Shown here in pieces: positions 1-22,565 of a DNA stretch of 64,000 nt. The position numbers and the translations under genes are program-made. Position 1 is the stretch's first letter, and every line of letters begins with the position of its first letter. Under the pieces are notes generated by a model that saw only the letters and a program-made list of their open reading frames with translations, did no database searches and was not told the origin of the DNA. This DNA comes from Lumbricus terrestris (taxonomy: Eukaryota; Annelida; Clitellata; Crassiclitellata; Lumbricidae): NCBI GenBank assembly GCA_949752735.1, contig OX457047.1, positions 15,399,674 to 15,463,673 on the forward strand, in the 5' to 3' direction.

Positions 1-20
1 TAACCGTTAGAGCTCGATTT

Positions 21-672
21 TCACAACTTTTTCGAAATCAACAGTTTGTGAGTCCAAAGATCGCACTCGTCGAAGTTGACCCATTCAGGAAACAAAGTAA
101 TTATATCGGTTTTATCGTCTTCTCTTTCCTTCGCAGCGTCTTTGGCAATTATTTCATCGATGGTCGTATTCGCCACGCGGCTGTCGCCAATGGCAACATG
201 CTGTTTTAAGAGTTGGTTCATGGTTGATAGAGTAACTGAGAAAGTGAGAATATCTGAAGATGTAAATGTAATCCAATTACAGCACAGAATAGGCCTAAAT
301 AAAGCGTAGCCTCAAGTCTAACTGGACCGTATAGCCTACATGATTTTCACAACTTTTTCGAAATCAACAGTTTGTGAGTCCAAAGATCGCACTCGTCGAA
401 GTTGACCCATTCAGGAAACAAAGTAATTATATCGGTTTTATCGTCTTCTCTTTCCTTCGCAGCGTCTTTGGCAATTATTTCATCGATGGTCGTATTCGCC
501 ACGCGGCTGTCGCCAATGGCAACATGCTGTTTTAAGAGTTGGTTCATGGTTGATAGAGTAACTGAGAAAGTGAGAATATCTGAAGATGTAAATGTAATCC
601 AATTACAGCACAGAATAGGCCTAAATAAAGCGTAGCCTCAAGTCTAACTGGACCGTATAGCCTACATGATCT
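21..672. repeat. Perfect 326-bp tandem duplication
   Basis: Two head-to-tail copies of a 326-bp unit (21-346 and 347-672) look identical by eye, including the small minus-strand reading frame inside each. The tail of the unit reappears, diverged, from about 1383, so the pair sits within an older duplicated block. Either a very recent duplication or an assembly artefact would give this identity. Confidence 0.9.
347..547 (-). other. Small duplicated ORF, 66 codons, doubtful gene
   Basis: A minus-strand frame of 66 codons begins MNQLLKQHVAIGDS and ends LLISKKL before TGA. An identical copy lies at 21-221. The ATG has an acceptable context (caaccATGa). I recognise no family. It could be a short terminal exon, a fragment of a transposable element, or chance. 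The older partial copy near 1383 lacks this part, which argues against long-term conservation of the frame. Confidence 0.15.
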
Positions 673-2240
673 GCAACGCTTGATGTATTCTGTGAGCAGC
701 GGTTAGCCTGTAGGCCTATAAGCCTATAGTTATTGTGACGTTGACTCTGCTCGTTTTCTCAATGAACTGATCGGGTAAGATCCTGGTTCGTGCATCACCG
801 CTTACCAGATTCAATGGATGTCACGCTATTAAATTAAGTTCACCTTGCACGAACAGTGATGATGATCATGATGCGATGGTAATAATAGCATTGGATGTAA
901 ATTTCAGTTAATTATAGTAGGCCTACATGTATAATTATACGAGTGCTACTAGTTCTGCTAATGATATCTTTTAGAGCATACGTTAGTTTCCTGGTTAACG
1001 GTAATAATGTCTTGCAGACTAGCCTATACATGTAGGCTACGTGTTGCACCGGCTCTGCATGTTCAGCCTCCTTGCTTCCCTGCACAGCTGCATCAATGAG
1101 TTTTTAGTCGTTTTCGTTCTTAGCAGTTTCATTCTAAGTAGTTTTAGTTCTAATTAGTTTTTCGTTCTTTATTAGTCGTTTTTTGACCTTAGTTAAGTTA
1201 TTCCCTTTTAGTCCCTCAGTTTTCGTTCTTAGTTAGGTTCGTTTTAGTTGCTTTCGTTCTTTATTATGTTTCTTCTTAGTCGTTTTTGTCCTTGTTTAGG
1301 TTCTTTTAAAAAGTTTTCGTTCTAAGTTATGTTCTTTTCAGTTGTTTGCTTCTTTGTCGTGTTCTTTCTATGTTGTTTCGCTGGTTGATAGAGTAACTGA
1401 GAACGTGAGAATAATTATCTGAAGATGTAAATGTAATCAATTACCCGGTATAGCACAGAATAAATAAAGCGTAGCCTGAAATCTAACTGGGCCGTATGAT
1501 CAACAACGCTTGATATATTCTGTGAGTATAGGCTACAGCAGCGTTTATAAGCATATAGGCGTTTAAGCCTAGACCCCTATAATTATTGTGACGCTGACTC
1601 TGCTCGTTTTCTCGATGAACTGATCGGGTAAGATCCTGGTTCCTACATCACCGCTCACCAGATTCAATGAGTGACACCGTGACACGCTATTAAATTAAGT
1701 TCCCCTTGCACGAACAGTGATGATGATCATGATGCGATTGTGATAATAGCATTGGATGTAAATTTCAGTTAATTATAGTAGGCCTACATGTATACACGAG
1801 TGCTACTAGTAGGCCTACTACAAATGATATCTTTACGAGTAGCCTAGACGCTCATTTCCTGGTTAACGATCATATCTTGCAGACTGTACGTGTTGCATCG
1901 GCTCTGCATGGTCAACCTCCTTGCTTCCCTGCACAGCTGCATCAATGAGTTTTTAGTCGTTTTCGTTCTTAGCAGTTTCATTCTAAGTAGTTTTAGTTCT
2001 AATTAGTTTTTCGTTCTTTATTAGTCGTTTTTTGACCTTAGTTAAGTTATTCTCTTTTAGTCGTTTTCGTTCTTAGTTAGGTTCGTTTTAGTTGCTTTCG
2101 TTCTTTATTATGTTTCTTCTTAGTCGTTTTTGTCCTTGCTTAGGTTCTTTTAAAAAGTTTTCGTTCTAAGTTATGTTCTTTTCAGTTGTTTGCTTCTTTG
2201 TCGTGTTCTTTCTATGTTGTTTCGCTCATAGTTATGTTTG
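660..2240. repeat. Older tandem duplication, ~850-bp unit
   Basis: The segment at about 660-1380 is repeated with scattered substitutions and small indels at about 1495-2240. Both copies carry the same series of blocks, for example TGCACAGCTGCATCAATGAG at 1081 and about 850 bp later. The second copy runs on into the long minisatellite. No gene is visible here. Confidence 0.8.
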
Positions 2241-4245
2241 CAGTAGGCCTAGTTTTAGTTCATAATTTTATGGTCTTTTTAGTTGTTTTCGTTCTCTACT
2301 ATGTTCTGTCTATGTCTTTCGTTCATAGTTCAGTTTTTTTTAGTTCTGTTCGTTCTTAGCTATGGTCCGTTTTGTTTGAAATCGTTCTTAGTTATGGTCT
2401 TTGGTTTTCGTTCTTATAAGTCATGTATTTTCGTTTCGGTTTTTTTAGCCATGTTTTTTCTTTGTCATTTTCGGTCATAGTTATATTTTTTGATAGTTCA
2501 TTATCGTTCTTAGTTACGTTCTGTCGTTTTCGTTCTTAGTTATGTGTTGTCGTACTCAGTTATGTTTTTTCGTTTTCGTTCTTATTTGTGCTCTTTCGCT
2601 TTAGTTCTAATTATGATCTTTCTTTGTCGCTGTCGTTCGTAGTTATTTTTTGTTAGTCGTTTTCTAATTAGTTTTGTTCTTTCGTTTGTGTTCTAAGTTA
2701 TGTGTTTTGCGTTCTTTCATTCTTAGCTTTGTTCTTTCATTTTCGTTCTAAGTTATGTTATTTTCTTCTCGTTCTTATATGCGTTCTTTGTCATTTTCGT
2801 TCTTAGCTATTTTTTCGTTTTCGTTCTTAGTTTTGGTTTTCGTATCAAGTTATGTTCTTTCGTTGTTGTTCTTAGTTATGTTCTTCCATTTTCGTTCTTA
2901 GTTATGTGTTTTTGTTTTTAGTTATGTCCTTTCTTTGTCGTTTTCATTCTTAATTATGCTCTTTCATTTTAGTTCTTGGTTATGTTCTTTCGTCTTCGAG
3001 CTTATAGTTTCTTTTGTTTTTATCTTTAAGTATTTCTATCGTTTTCGTTCTTAGTCATTAGTTGTTACGTTCTTTCATTTTTGTTCAAAATCATGCTTCT
3101 TCTTTGTCGTTTTCGTTCTTAGTTATGTTTTTCCTTTTCGTTCTTAGTTTTGGTTCTCGTATCAAGTTATGTTCTTTCGTTGTTGTTCTTAGCTATGTTC
3201 TTTCGCTTTTGTTCATAGTCATGTTCATTCTTTGTCTTTTTCGTTCTTAGTTATATTTTTGTGAGTCGTTTTCGTTCTTGGTTATGCTCTTTCGTTTTCG
3301 TTCTTAGTTATGTTCTTCCGTTTTCGTTCTTAGTTATGTGTTTTTGTTTTTAGTTATGTCCTTTCTTTGTCGTTTTCATTCTTAATTATGCTCTTTCATT
3401 TTAGTTCTTGGTTATGTTCTTTCGTCTTCATGCTTATAGTTTCTTTTGTTTTTATCTTTAAGTATTTCTATCGTTTTTGTTCTTAGTCGTTAGTTGTTAC
3501 GTTCTTTCATTTTTGTTCAAAATTATGCTTCTTCTTTGTCGTTTTCGTTCTTAGTTATGCTCTTTCGTTTTCGTTCTTAGTTATGTTCTTTCGTTTTCCT
3601 TTCTCAGCTATGCTCTTTCGTTTTGTTCCTAGCTATGTTCCTTCATTTTCATCCTTAGTTATGTTCTTTCGTTTTCGTTCTTTGTTATGTGTTTTCGTTC
3701 TCAGTTATGTTGTTTCTCTGTCGTTTTCGTTTTCAGTTATGTTATTTCATCCTAGTTCTTAGCTATGTTCTTTCGTTTTCGTTCTTGTTATGCTCTTTTA
3801 TTTTCGTTTTCTTTCTTAGTTATAGTTTTTAGTCGTTTTCGTTCTTAGTTATGTTCTTTATTTCTTAGTTACGTGTTTTCATTCTCAATTATGTTCCTGC
3901 TTTGTTGTTTTTGTTCTTATTTTGTTCTTTCGTTTTCGTTCTCAGTTAAGTTTTTTATTTTCGCTCTTAGTTATGTTATTTCTATTCATTTTTAGCTTCA
4001 TTCATTCTTTGCCTTTTAAAAAAATTTGTTCGTTCTTAATTATGTTCTTTCCTTGTTGTTTTCTTTCTTAGTTATGCTCTTTCGTCTTTTTTCTTTTTTG
4101 TCACGATCTTTTTTTGGGTCGTCTTAGGTTTTAGCTATGTTCTTTTCTAGGCGTTTTTTCTTTCTTATGTTCTTTCTTTGTCGTTTTCGTTCTTTCTTAT
4201 GTTCTTTGTTGATTCCTCCCGCATCATCCAGTCCAGAATTTCGTT
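1947..4245. repeat. T-rich minisatellite, ~26-bp unit
   Basis: A degenerate array of a unit close to TTCTTAGTTATGTTCTTTCG followed by TTTTCG continues for about 2.3 kb. A short first block of the same unit lies at about 1096-1380. A longer-period copy is visible: the stretch around 2893-3060 recurs about 0.43 kb later with few changes. The short frames here are by-products of the repeat. Confidence 0.85.
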
Positions 4246-5150
4246 TTTTCTCTTTTTCGATTTGTCTGTAACTCAGAGATACTGAGTTTGTCATGAATAT
4301 TGAGCACTTGAACAATAATGTCGAACGCGGCGTGCTGCATGGAGAATCTTCTTAAGGACGTCGTACATTTCACAGATTAAGTGGATGGATTGTTTAAATT
4401 TATGGATTGAAGAGAAAGAACGGTCTATTCTGCCGTTGACGTTGCGGCTGGCCAGTGTGGAAGGGAAAAGAAAGAAACTCAAGGAATATCAGGGTGAGTG
4501 ATTGGAAACGATGGCGTTCTGGAAACAGATCAAAATTGTTAAGCAGTAACTTGACGATTCGTATAAATTATGTCCCTCTTATGACAACTGTAGCGTCACT
4601 GTAATAAAGTTCGTAGCATCCTTCCAAGTAGCCTATATGCAGAAGTCGGCGCGCCAGCCACGATTCCGATAGGTCGGCATTCTCAGAAAACCGGAAGTCA
4701 GGTTACACCGAGGAACAAGTTTCTAATTTTTCTGACTTGGGTCGGTTGCGCCTCGGTCCAAATCGCTGAGTGGCGCTATATAGATGTTGGATTAGGCCTC
4801 TAACTGTCAATATTATCAGATAGCCTACCAAAAGGTAAGTCTTGATCGCGGGTCTAAACGAAAGAAAATAAGCTTTGAATTCCACAGATTTTTGGACTGC
4901 CATCGCGAATGTACGAAAGCAATGTTCGGTAGTGAGACAGAGCAAGAGTGACTGACTGTAGCCTAAGCTTAATATGCGTTGGCACAATTGAGCATAGGAC
5001 AAGAGTTCTGATCGGTTGTCTGGTTTAAAGTCAGTACTTAGTGAACTAAGGGACAGATTTTAAGTTGCATTTTCTGTTCTGTCGAAATGGACGTTATAAG
5101 AGCGCCCCGCCAACAATGTGGAGTAGGCTTGAAGACTTCTGTATGCAGAC
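4246..5150. other. No supported gene
   Basis: This stretch follows the minisatellite and is unique-looking. Short frames exist on the minus strand at 4291-4482 and 4703-5002, but none has recognisable domains, good splice borders and a start codon together. I see nothing I can name. Confidence 0.4.
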
Positions 5151-5153
5151 TGA

Positions 5154-5225
5154 ATCCATCCATCCATCCATCCATCCATCCATCCATCCATCCATCCATC
5201 CATCCATCCATCCATCCATCCATCC
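5154..5225. repeat. (ATCC)n microsatellite
   Basis: About eighteen uninterrupted ATCC units. Frames reading SIHP or WMDG repeats across it are artefacts. Confidence 0.95.
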
Positions 5226-5342
5226 GACCATCCTTCCATACATATATATATACACCACAATCCATTCATCCATATATATATTTGCCTGCCTGCATACATG
5301 TCTGCCTAATTATCTACGCATGTCAACATAATTATACATGTA

Positions 5343-6545
5343 CACCGTGGTTCAAAAAAAACTAAGCCAAATTGTTTTGCATATATCTCTAATACCTGAT
5401 GACATATCACGCTAAAATTTTCCAAATATTTAGAGAATTGGACCAAGAATATGATTCCAAAATTTCATGAGATAAAGTTGAACGGATAAAAAGATATGAA
5501 TCTTTCAACTTCGCATGCCGAAATTTCAGTTTACAAGCAATTTTCTGTTATATTCAGTAAAATGTAAGCCATACTGTTTTTCTTACATCTCTAATGTTTG
5601 ACGACTAATCATGCTAAAATTTTCCCAATATTTAGATAATTGAACCAAGAATAGGATTCCAAAATATCATGTCATAAATTTGAACGGATAGAAAGATATG
5701 GATATTTCAACTTCATCTCCCGAAATATCAGTTTCCAGCAAGTCTGTTATGGTATTCGTTGCGGTTTCGGCGCTTGGTCGTTCCCATTAATTTTAGTCTT
5801 CATTGATCCCGGAGTAAAACTTAATGGAACCTATTATCGCGACTATCTGCTGTCACAACATCTTCTACCTGTAATCAGAAATCCAGTCCCAGACTGGCCC
5901 AGCCCACAGAGCCAAGGAAGCCATCGAAATGCTGACAAGAGTGACGCCAGACTTCATTTCTCCCACATTATGGCCTCCGAACAGCCCAAATTTGAATCCT
6001 GTCGACTATAAACTGCGGAGCGTGATGCAAGATCGAGTCTACCAGACAACAATCCATGATACAAACGATCTGAAGCAATGCTTGTTTGAAGTGTGGGATC
6101 GCCTGGACCAGAGGATAATCGACGATGCTGTTGCGCAATGGCGCCAGCGCCTCCAGGCTTGTGTGCAAGCAGCAGGAGGAGGACATTTTGAGCATCTTAT
6201 TTAATTCAATAATCAAACCATGCTGTTGGAATAATATTGGTGGTTCAATTCTCTACATATCTGGAAAATCTTAGACTGATTAATCATCAGGCATTAGAGA
6301 TATAAGAAAAACAGTTTGACTTACATTTCATTGAATCTAACAGAAAATCGCTTGTAAACTGATATTTCCGCATATGAAGTTGAAAGATACATATCTTTTT
6401 ATCCGTTCAACTTTATCTCTTGAAATTTCGGAATCATATTCTTGGTCCAATTCTCTAAATATTTGGAAAATTTTAGCGTCATATGTCATCAGGTATTAAA
6501 GATATATGCAAAACAATTTGGCTTAGTTTTTTTTGAACCACGGTG
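5343..6545 (+). mobile_element. Tc1/mariner-type transposon with long inverted ends, decayed
   Basis: Inverted ends begin CACCGTGGTTCAAAAAAAAC and are flanked on both sides by the TA dinucleotide (5341-5342 and 6546-6547), the hallmark of Tc1/mariner insertion. The inverted arms stay similar for more than 200 bp. Each contains two diverged tandem copies of a ~220-bp block around the motif CATGCTAAAATTTTCC. The middle holds a remnant of a plus-strand transposase. Confidence 0.85.
5797..6204 (+). pseudogene. Tc1/mariner transposase C-terminal remnant
   Basis: The translated remnant starts with VFIDPGVKLNG and YYRDYLLSQHLLP. After a frame break it continues into PTLWPPNSPNLNPVDYKL and a C-terminal helical segment ending GGGHFEHLI. 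These are family hallmarks of a DDE transposase, which cuts and pastes the element. The block that should carry the second catalytic Asp (near QDSAPAHRA in relatives) is deleted. In the NSP-x-LNPVDY motif the usual Asp is replaced by Asn. The copy is therefore inactive. It is an internal part only: the N-terminal DNA-binding region is missing. Confidence 0.8.
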
Positions 6546-6893
6546 TATATATAATTATATGCCTATACATCTACGTAGGCCTATAGCTTATCTGTCTCTC
6601 CGCTTGGCTGTCCGTCTGTAGAAGATAATATCCCGTCAATCCCCCACGGCCCTAAACTATTTTCATTAGACATGAACTAAATTTATGGGCTGCTGTCTGA
6701 AGCATCAGATCGTTATCGCTTCTTCCAATCTGAAGTACAACCGGACCAGATGAAGTGTCGTCTGCCCCTCTGAGGATCTGACCTTTCTCCGTTTGCACAA
6801 ATATGTCATCTGAAAATCTCAAGCATTCAGATGAGAGATGGCTGATAGATAAGCTTATCTGTCAGGTGAAACCAAGTGATTAGCAGCTCTGAG

Positions 6894-7278
6894 CAGTGGC
6901 GGCGCCAGGATTTTCGTTTTGGGGGGGCTAGATTTTCAGAAAAAATTTCCGTTCTCAGCCTGAAAAATTTCTGACGACCTTTTTTTTTTTTTTAGTCATC
7001 GACCAAAATCCGGAGAAAAATTTCCATTTCAGCCGCCAAAAAAGCTGATGACCTTTTTTTTTTTTTTTTTTAGTCATCGACCAAATTCTTCAGAAAAATG
7101 GTCCTTTTCCGTGACCACCGAGCTGTCTGGCAAACTTCGTGCGTACCTTGCGCTTATTTTTGGGGGGGCTAAAGGGGGTAAATTGTCCAAATATTTTATT
7201 TTTACATGGGGAAAAAAATGGATGACCTTTTTTAGGGGGGGCTTAGCCCCCCCCCAGCCCCCCCTAGCGCCGCTACTG
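6894..7278. mobile_element. Non-autonomous hAT element, TSD GCTCTGAG
   Basis: Ends CAGTGGCGGCGCCAGG and CTAGCGCCGCTACTG are inverted repeats, flanked by the exact 8-bp duplication GCTCTGAG at 6886-6893 and 7279-7286. The interior has G-runs and two copies of GACGACC or GATGACC, then a T-run, then AGTCATC. There is no coding capacity. Same family as the copy at 30575-30791. Confidence 0.92.
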
Positions 7279-7286
7279 GCTCTGAG

Positions 7287-8160
7287 CTAAGCATAAAGGT
7301 AGGGTGAAATATAAATTCTATGGATGGGTTGAACAGAAATGTATCTATGACGTTATATAACATTTAAATGCGTTAATTTTGTTGCACGGGTCACAATCAT
7401 TGCACAAGCGGAAACGCCCGTACACTTAGGCCCATAAATTTAAATGTTCGTGCAAACATAGGACTACTGATTAAATGGTCATAGAAAGATATATGAAGAC
7501 TGAGTGAAGAGGAAGCATAAAGCATAAAAATGATTGAGTTAACCGGTGGGTAATAAATCAGAAATCAGAAAGGTTGAGTAGATGAAAGGATGTGTGCATG
7601 TGAGTAAGTCAATGTTAGTTAGTTATGTCTGCAGTTAGTTGATTGGTTAGTGACTTAAGTCTAGTAATTAAATTACGGTTTTTTCTAAGTTGCCTGGCTC
7701 TCACTTCGCTAGCATACATGTGGGCGCAGTTTTTATATAATATTATACTTTAATATGCAGGTTTGAAGGAAGGTATAAGTTGGTTTATTACACTAAAAGA
7801 GGGACACAGCACTTAGATCTCTTCAGGATAGGCTATGCATGTAAATTGTTAGGTTATGAAATTGATCAAGTAGGCCAACGTATAGAACTGCGCACAACTG
7901 AGGCTACTTTTGACGCTGAAGAAGTCTTGAGCTCGCCGCCGAGAGGAAGGAGCATGGGGGGGGCAAATGCCATGAGCCCGGCGACTTTTAGGGGTCGGAC
8001 TATGTCGTTAGGCCTAGGCCTATGTCTCGACGAGTTTAGGACTTATGCCTTTTAAAATATAATATTGGAGAGAAAAATTAACTACAATTAGTGTAAACTT
8101 CAAGTTAAGAACTGAATAAAATCATTGTTTATAAATAAATTTAGAATTGCAGGTCGTATA
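7287..8160. other. No supported gene
   Basis: Unique-looking AT-rich sequence. The plus-strand frame at 7780-8055 has no recognisable motif. Nothing else can be named. Confidence 0.4.
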
Positions 8161-8163
8161 TGC

Positions 8164-8335
8164 CAAGGTCGTAGCCAGAATTTTTTGTGGGGGAAGGGGT
8201 TGTTTACGGAACCGTGTGCAAGCTCACAATCAACCGAATCAACTGACTAATGGGTTTAGAGAAGTGTCGTGAACTCTCATAGCGGATTCTGGACCTACAA
8301 GGGGCCTGTGACTGCTCTGCTTAGGGGGGGATTCT
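8164..8335. mobile_element. hAT-like element fragment
   Basis: The left border CCAAGGTCGTAGCCAGAATT followed by a G-run resembles the ends of the hAT elements at 35914 and 46072. A matching right end and target duplication were not found, so this is a truncated or decayed copy. Confidence 0.35.
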
Positions 8336-9160
8336 ATCGTCATCACTGCTCGAGCTTACGACAACGAAGAAGAACTAGATGCAGAGTAGTCCTCAACTAA
8401 AGAAGCTGAAACGAGAAATAATTAACTCCGTCGAGCATAGTTCTAACATCGTTCAGTAAACGTATTTTTCATTCACTTGCTTTTCTAATTGCTCGACTCA
8501 ACAATCAACAATAATTATTGAACTTTTGTGGAAGAGCGTCAGAAGTCTGTCACAAGTGACAGCGCTAAGGAGTAATTCATAGCAATGAATCTAGATGCGC
8601 CACAGATAGATAACATGAAAGTTATTAATAGGACCTATTAGTCTGTAGATAAGTCTCCTACACGAATAAATTCCAGATATATGAGACACAAGTTAACATG
8701 CACAATGCAGACCAGGTCACTTCTCAAGAAAACTTAGTCTATTATTTGATTAATCATTCAGATGTAGGTCCTACTGCAACGGTGTGAAAGAAGGATGGCC
8801 AGTGTGCAAGTAGACCTGTGCTTCCAAGAAGTGTACAATGCTATGGGTCAACTTGTAGGTCTACTGTCTATACTATAGCAACCTCACAAACTAACTAGAC
8901 CTTATGTCAGATGACATGCAGTAGATTAGTAGAAATGTTAGTGTGGTCAAAAACAACTGTCTGCATGGGATTTCATGAGATTATTCGTTGTAATGTGGTC
9001 TGATAATCACATAATATTATATATTTTGCAAGGACAGGTCACACTGTTGTGCAATATTCATACTGCTCTTACTGTATGCGATATAAAGAATTATTCTCTT
9101 TTCTTACCAGCCCCAATAAGCGACCCTTAACGACTGCACTACCCAAACTCCTACACTGAT
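8336..9160. other. No supported gene
   Basis: Unique-looking sequence with no convincing exon, RNA gene or repeat border. Confidence 0.4.
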
Positions 9161-9250
9161 TGCACTCTGCCAGTGCCAGTCCCAAGCGTGGATAAAAGGA
9201 GGGCGACACTAATCATCTATGAAATGCAGTGTCATTAAACAGCAACACGA
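9160..9250 (+). repeat. SINE-like repeat fragment
   Basis: The block GTGCCAGTCCCAAGCGTGG, then ATAAAAGGAGGGCGACACTAATCATC, recurs at 13640-13760 and 49190-49330 in the same orientation. The third copy ends in a CTA microsatellite, as a SINE tail would. No A or B box is visible in this fragment. Confidence 0.55.
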
Positions 9251-9439
9251 CTGCACTATATGTATAGTGTATACCCATCCCTGTCGACAAGCAAACGAGA
9301 TCCTGCATCGCCTACAGTCTACGCTCTACACGCATGCAGGCATTGCAGACTCACGCACCTATAGGCTACACAGCCTACACACCGCGGAAGCTAAATGACT
9401 ATATAGGCCTACTTATAATATTAACTTGCTGTCTAACTT

Positions 9440-9800
9440 AATTCCTAATAATTAACTAGCAACCTCACAAACTAACTAGGCCTAAACAACACACTGACAC
9501 TCTGACTCACAAACTTACTAACCAACTAGCTAACTAAGTGATTAACGAAGTGACTGACTAACTAACACGCTAACCCACCGACACACGCACACACACTCTT
9601 ACACACAGGGTGAGAATTGCCGGATGGTTCAATCTCCCAGTCTTTCTTGGGTAGTCTTCCTTGCACACACCTACTCCACATAAATCAATGTCTGACCCAT
9701 TCTAATTATTTTTCCACTATTCTCAAACTGCACGCACACACACGCGCGCGCACGCACACGCACGTACGCACGCACACACACACAAACACACACACGCACT
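9440..9800. repeat. CTAA-rich and (CA)n simple repeats
   Basis: Degenerate CTAACTAA runs (about 9440-9570) lead into CA-rich tracts at 9575-9605 and 9731-9797 with CGCA variants. The short coding frames across these are artefacts. Confidence 0.85.
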
Positions 9801-9834
9801 CCATCACAGTTCCATGGAATATAGTTTGAACCCA

Positions 9835-10540
9835 TTATTTCCTGTCCACAGGTGGCAGGTTCGGTCTGGAAGTGTACGTGGTTCCTCCATGATATCCATG
9901 ACATTGTGGCTGCTTTAGGCCTACGTCTCAAGGATGCAACACCAATAAGTAAGATAACTATTATTAAGCTTATTATTTAATGATTATAATGAAGAAATTG
10001 TTCGCGATGACGATGAAATAGGCCTACTGGTCCTGGATTACAATGAATAAATGATGTCGCAGCTGCTGCAGTTTCTGTTGCTGATGCGAATGATGAGATG
10101 ATGACGACGACAACAATGAGATCATTGTAGTTAGCATTGTTGTTTGCGATGATGACATATTTTAATCAAAATGCAACAGCTAAAAATTTAATCACAACCA
10201 CCTGAGAGTGGGATTGTCAAATTCACCGTATTGGATGTGAAAATTTTCCTGCATTTCCCACTTCCCACCGATCGTTATCTTGGATTCTTGGTGTTTACCT
10301 ACATGATTAGCGATCTTGATAAGAGACGTCACGTCATCGGTTGGAGATTGAGTTGTGACTTTCGTGTTATGAAGGGTCAACTTGACTTGAAGTGAGTTCG
10401 AGGAGAGGATGTATAGAGGGCAAAGGGTGAGTCGTATCGACTGATAAGAATCTGTTTAAAAGACTTTCTGTTATCGTTCTTTTGATCAGATCGTCAGGAA
10501 ATCTTTTGCACGACTTCTCGAGATACAGCTATTATAGCTA
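9835..10540. other. Upstream flank of the annexin gene
   Basis: This region should hold the annexin promoter and 5' UTR. I see no clear TATA box or CpG-rich core. A minus-strand frame without an ATG runs from about 10458 down to 10195, with a possible splice acceptor at its start, but no family is recognisable. Confidence 0.3.
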
Positions 10541-10553
10541 CTATTCCACCAAC

Positions 10554-21271
<10,718 letters not shown>

Positions 21272-21291
21272 AGCATCGGCTCTCATCAAAG

Positions 21292-21297
21292 AATAAA
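21292..21297 (+). promoter_or_regulatory. Poly(A) signal AATAAA after annexin stop
   Basis: AATAAA lies about 20 bp after the annexin TGA. That is unusually close, so a longer 3' UTR using a later signal is also possible. Confidence 0.45.
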
Positions 21298-21545
21298 TGA
21301 AAGGAGCGGGGGTCGACGATAATGACAGATTTTGTCCCCCCCATGACCCATCCGCCGTGCGCCTATTATCGCTGCAAGAACGTTCACAAACGAATCACAA
21401 AGCTATAGATCTTAATAATTAATGTCGATAGATTTAGCATAATATATATACGCATTTTAATTTTTAGTCACATGTGCTTTTTATATTACTATACTGAAAT
21501 TAGTTACAGTTTTGCTTTATTAATTGGATCAACTGAAAATTTACA

Positions 21546-21620
21546 ATAATGATGATGATGATGACGATGGTGATGATGATGACGATGGTGATGATGATGA
21601 TAATAATAATAATAACGATA
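21546..21620. repeat. (GAT)n/(AAT)n compound microsatellite
   Basis: GATGATGAC-type units followed by AAT units, downstream of annexin. From here to about 22200 I see no gene or other repeat. Confidence 0.9.
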
Positions 21621-22199
21621 ATTTATATGGCGCCGTAGCACGTCCATGCCGTTATGATGCATCTCACTCTGGAACCATCTTCCACCCGAATTCTGAAAAT
21701 TCTTTTCTCCACCACTCATGTCCTTCGTCAAACTGGTATGAGAATGTGGCAAAATAATGGAGCGGGGTCACACATTGATCTATGTGAGGTTAGGGCGTGG
21801 AATGAAGACTTTACTATTGGTCCTAAGAAAGACTTGGGGTGGGATGGTGAATCCTTCAACCCCACCTGCAATTCTCACCCTGCATCGAACATTATTACAA
21901 TAGGCCTATATACCCTATGTATAATTGTATCTGTTTCAAGTTCCTTAATCTTACTACGTGGGTCTGTATGATGTATCCACCTCCTCCTGACATCTTTGCA
22001 TGACGACCCAGCGTTCACAGAATCACAGTGACAGCTTTTCTTCTCGTCTCATGTCGATATCTCATGTCGATATCTGCATGTACTGCCTATCTGTGGACAA
22101 CCTACCGGAGTAGGCCCTACCCATTTCATTGGGTCACCAAAACAGATGTTACAGAGATTTCCCTAGAATGTCGACCACAAAACTAGAGTGTATTTGCCT

Positions 22200-22450
22200 A
22201 ATTAGTCCTATTTAGTCCACGTTAGCTACATCGGTAAGAGAGCTGGCGGCCGCACATCTGTGGAAGAGAGCGTGAGGGTCGCGGTTCGAATCCCGAAGGT
22301 GGCTATATATATATTTCAGAGATTCAAAATCTCGGGCTAGCACGGTCCGTCCACGGAGACCTAAATGAGGTGGTGTCCATTCAAACGGGCGAGTGGTGGT
22401 GAAGTATCTCACCCTCAGAGTCGAGGCCATAAGACAGCCGCTATATAAAA
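22200..22450 (+). mobile_element. tRNA-derived SINE, diverged
   Basis: A box TTAGCTACATCGGTAAGAG, B box GGTTCGAATCC, and the core AATCTCGGGCTAGCACGGTC shared with the SINEs at 12178 and 63435. It ends in GCCGCTATATAAAAATCCGA rather than ATC repeats, so it may be a different subfamily. Confidence 0.75.
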
Positions 22451-22565
22451 ATCCGATTACATTTACACTTAATTAATAGTAATTATCAACGTTGAGGTGT
22501 TGGAGAGTGGAGAGTATACACTAAACCCAGACGATCGACCGTTTGACCAGCATCATGTATAATTA

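Noticed and set aside
1947..4245. Possible CRISPR-like or regularly spaced array
   Set aside because: Units are degenerate and contiguous with no unique spacers, in a eukaryotic genome. It is a minisatellite.
4200..4482. Minus-strand reading with QHAAFDIIVQVLNIHDKL and a possible acceptor near 4455
   Set aside because: The readable stretch is short and runs into the minisatellite. Overlapping frames compete and no family is recognised.
10195..10458. Minus-strand frame of about 87 codons before annexin exon 1, containing NTKVTTQSPTDDVTSLIKIA
   Set aside because: It has a possible acceptor but no ATG, no partner exon and no recognisable family. It is kept only as a note.
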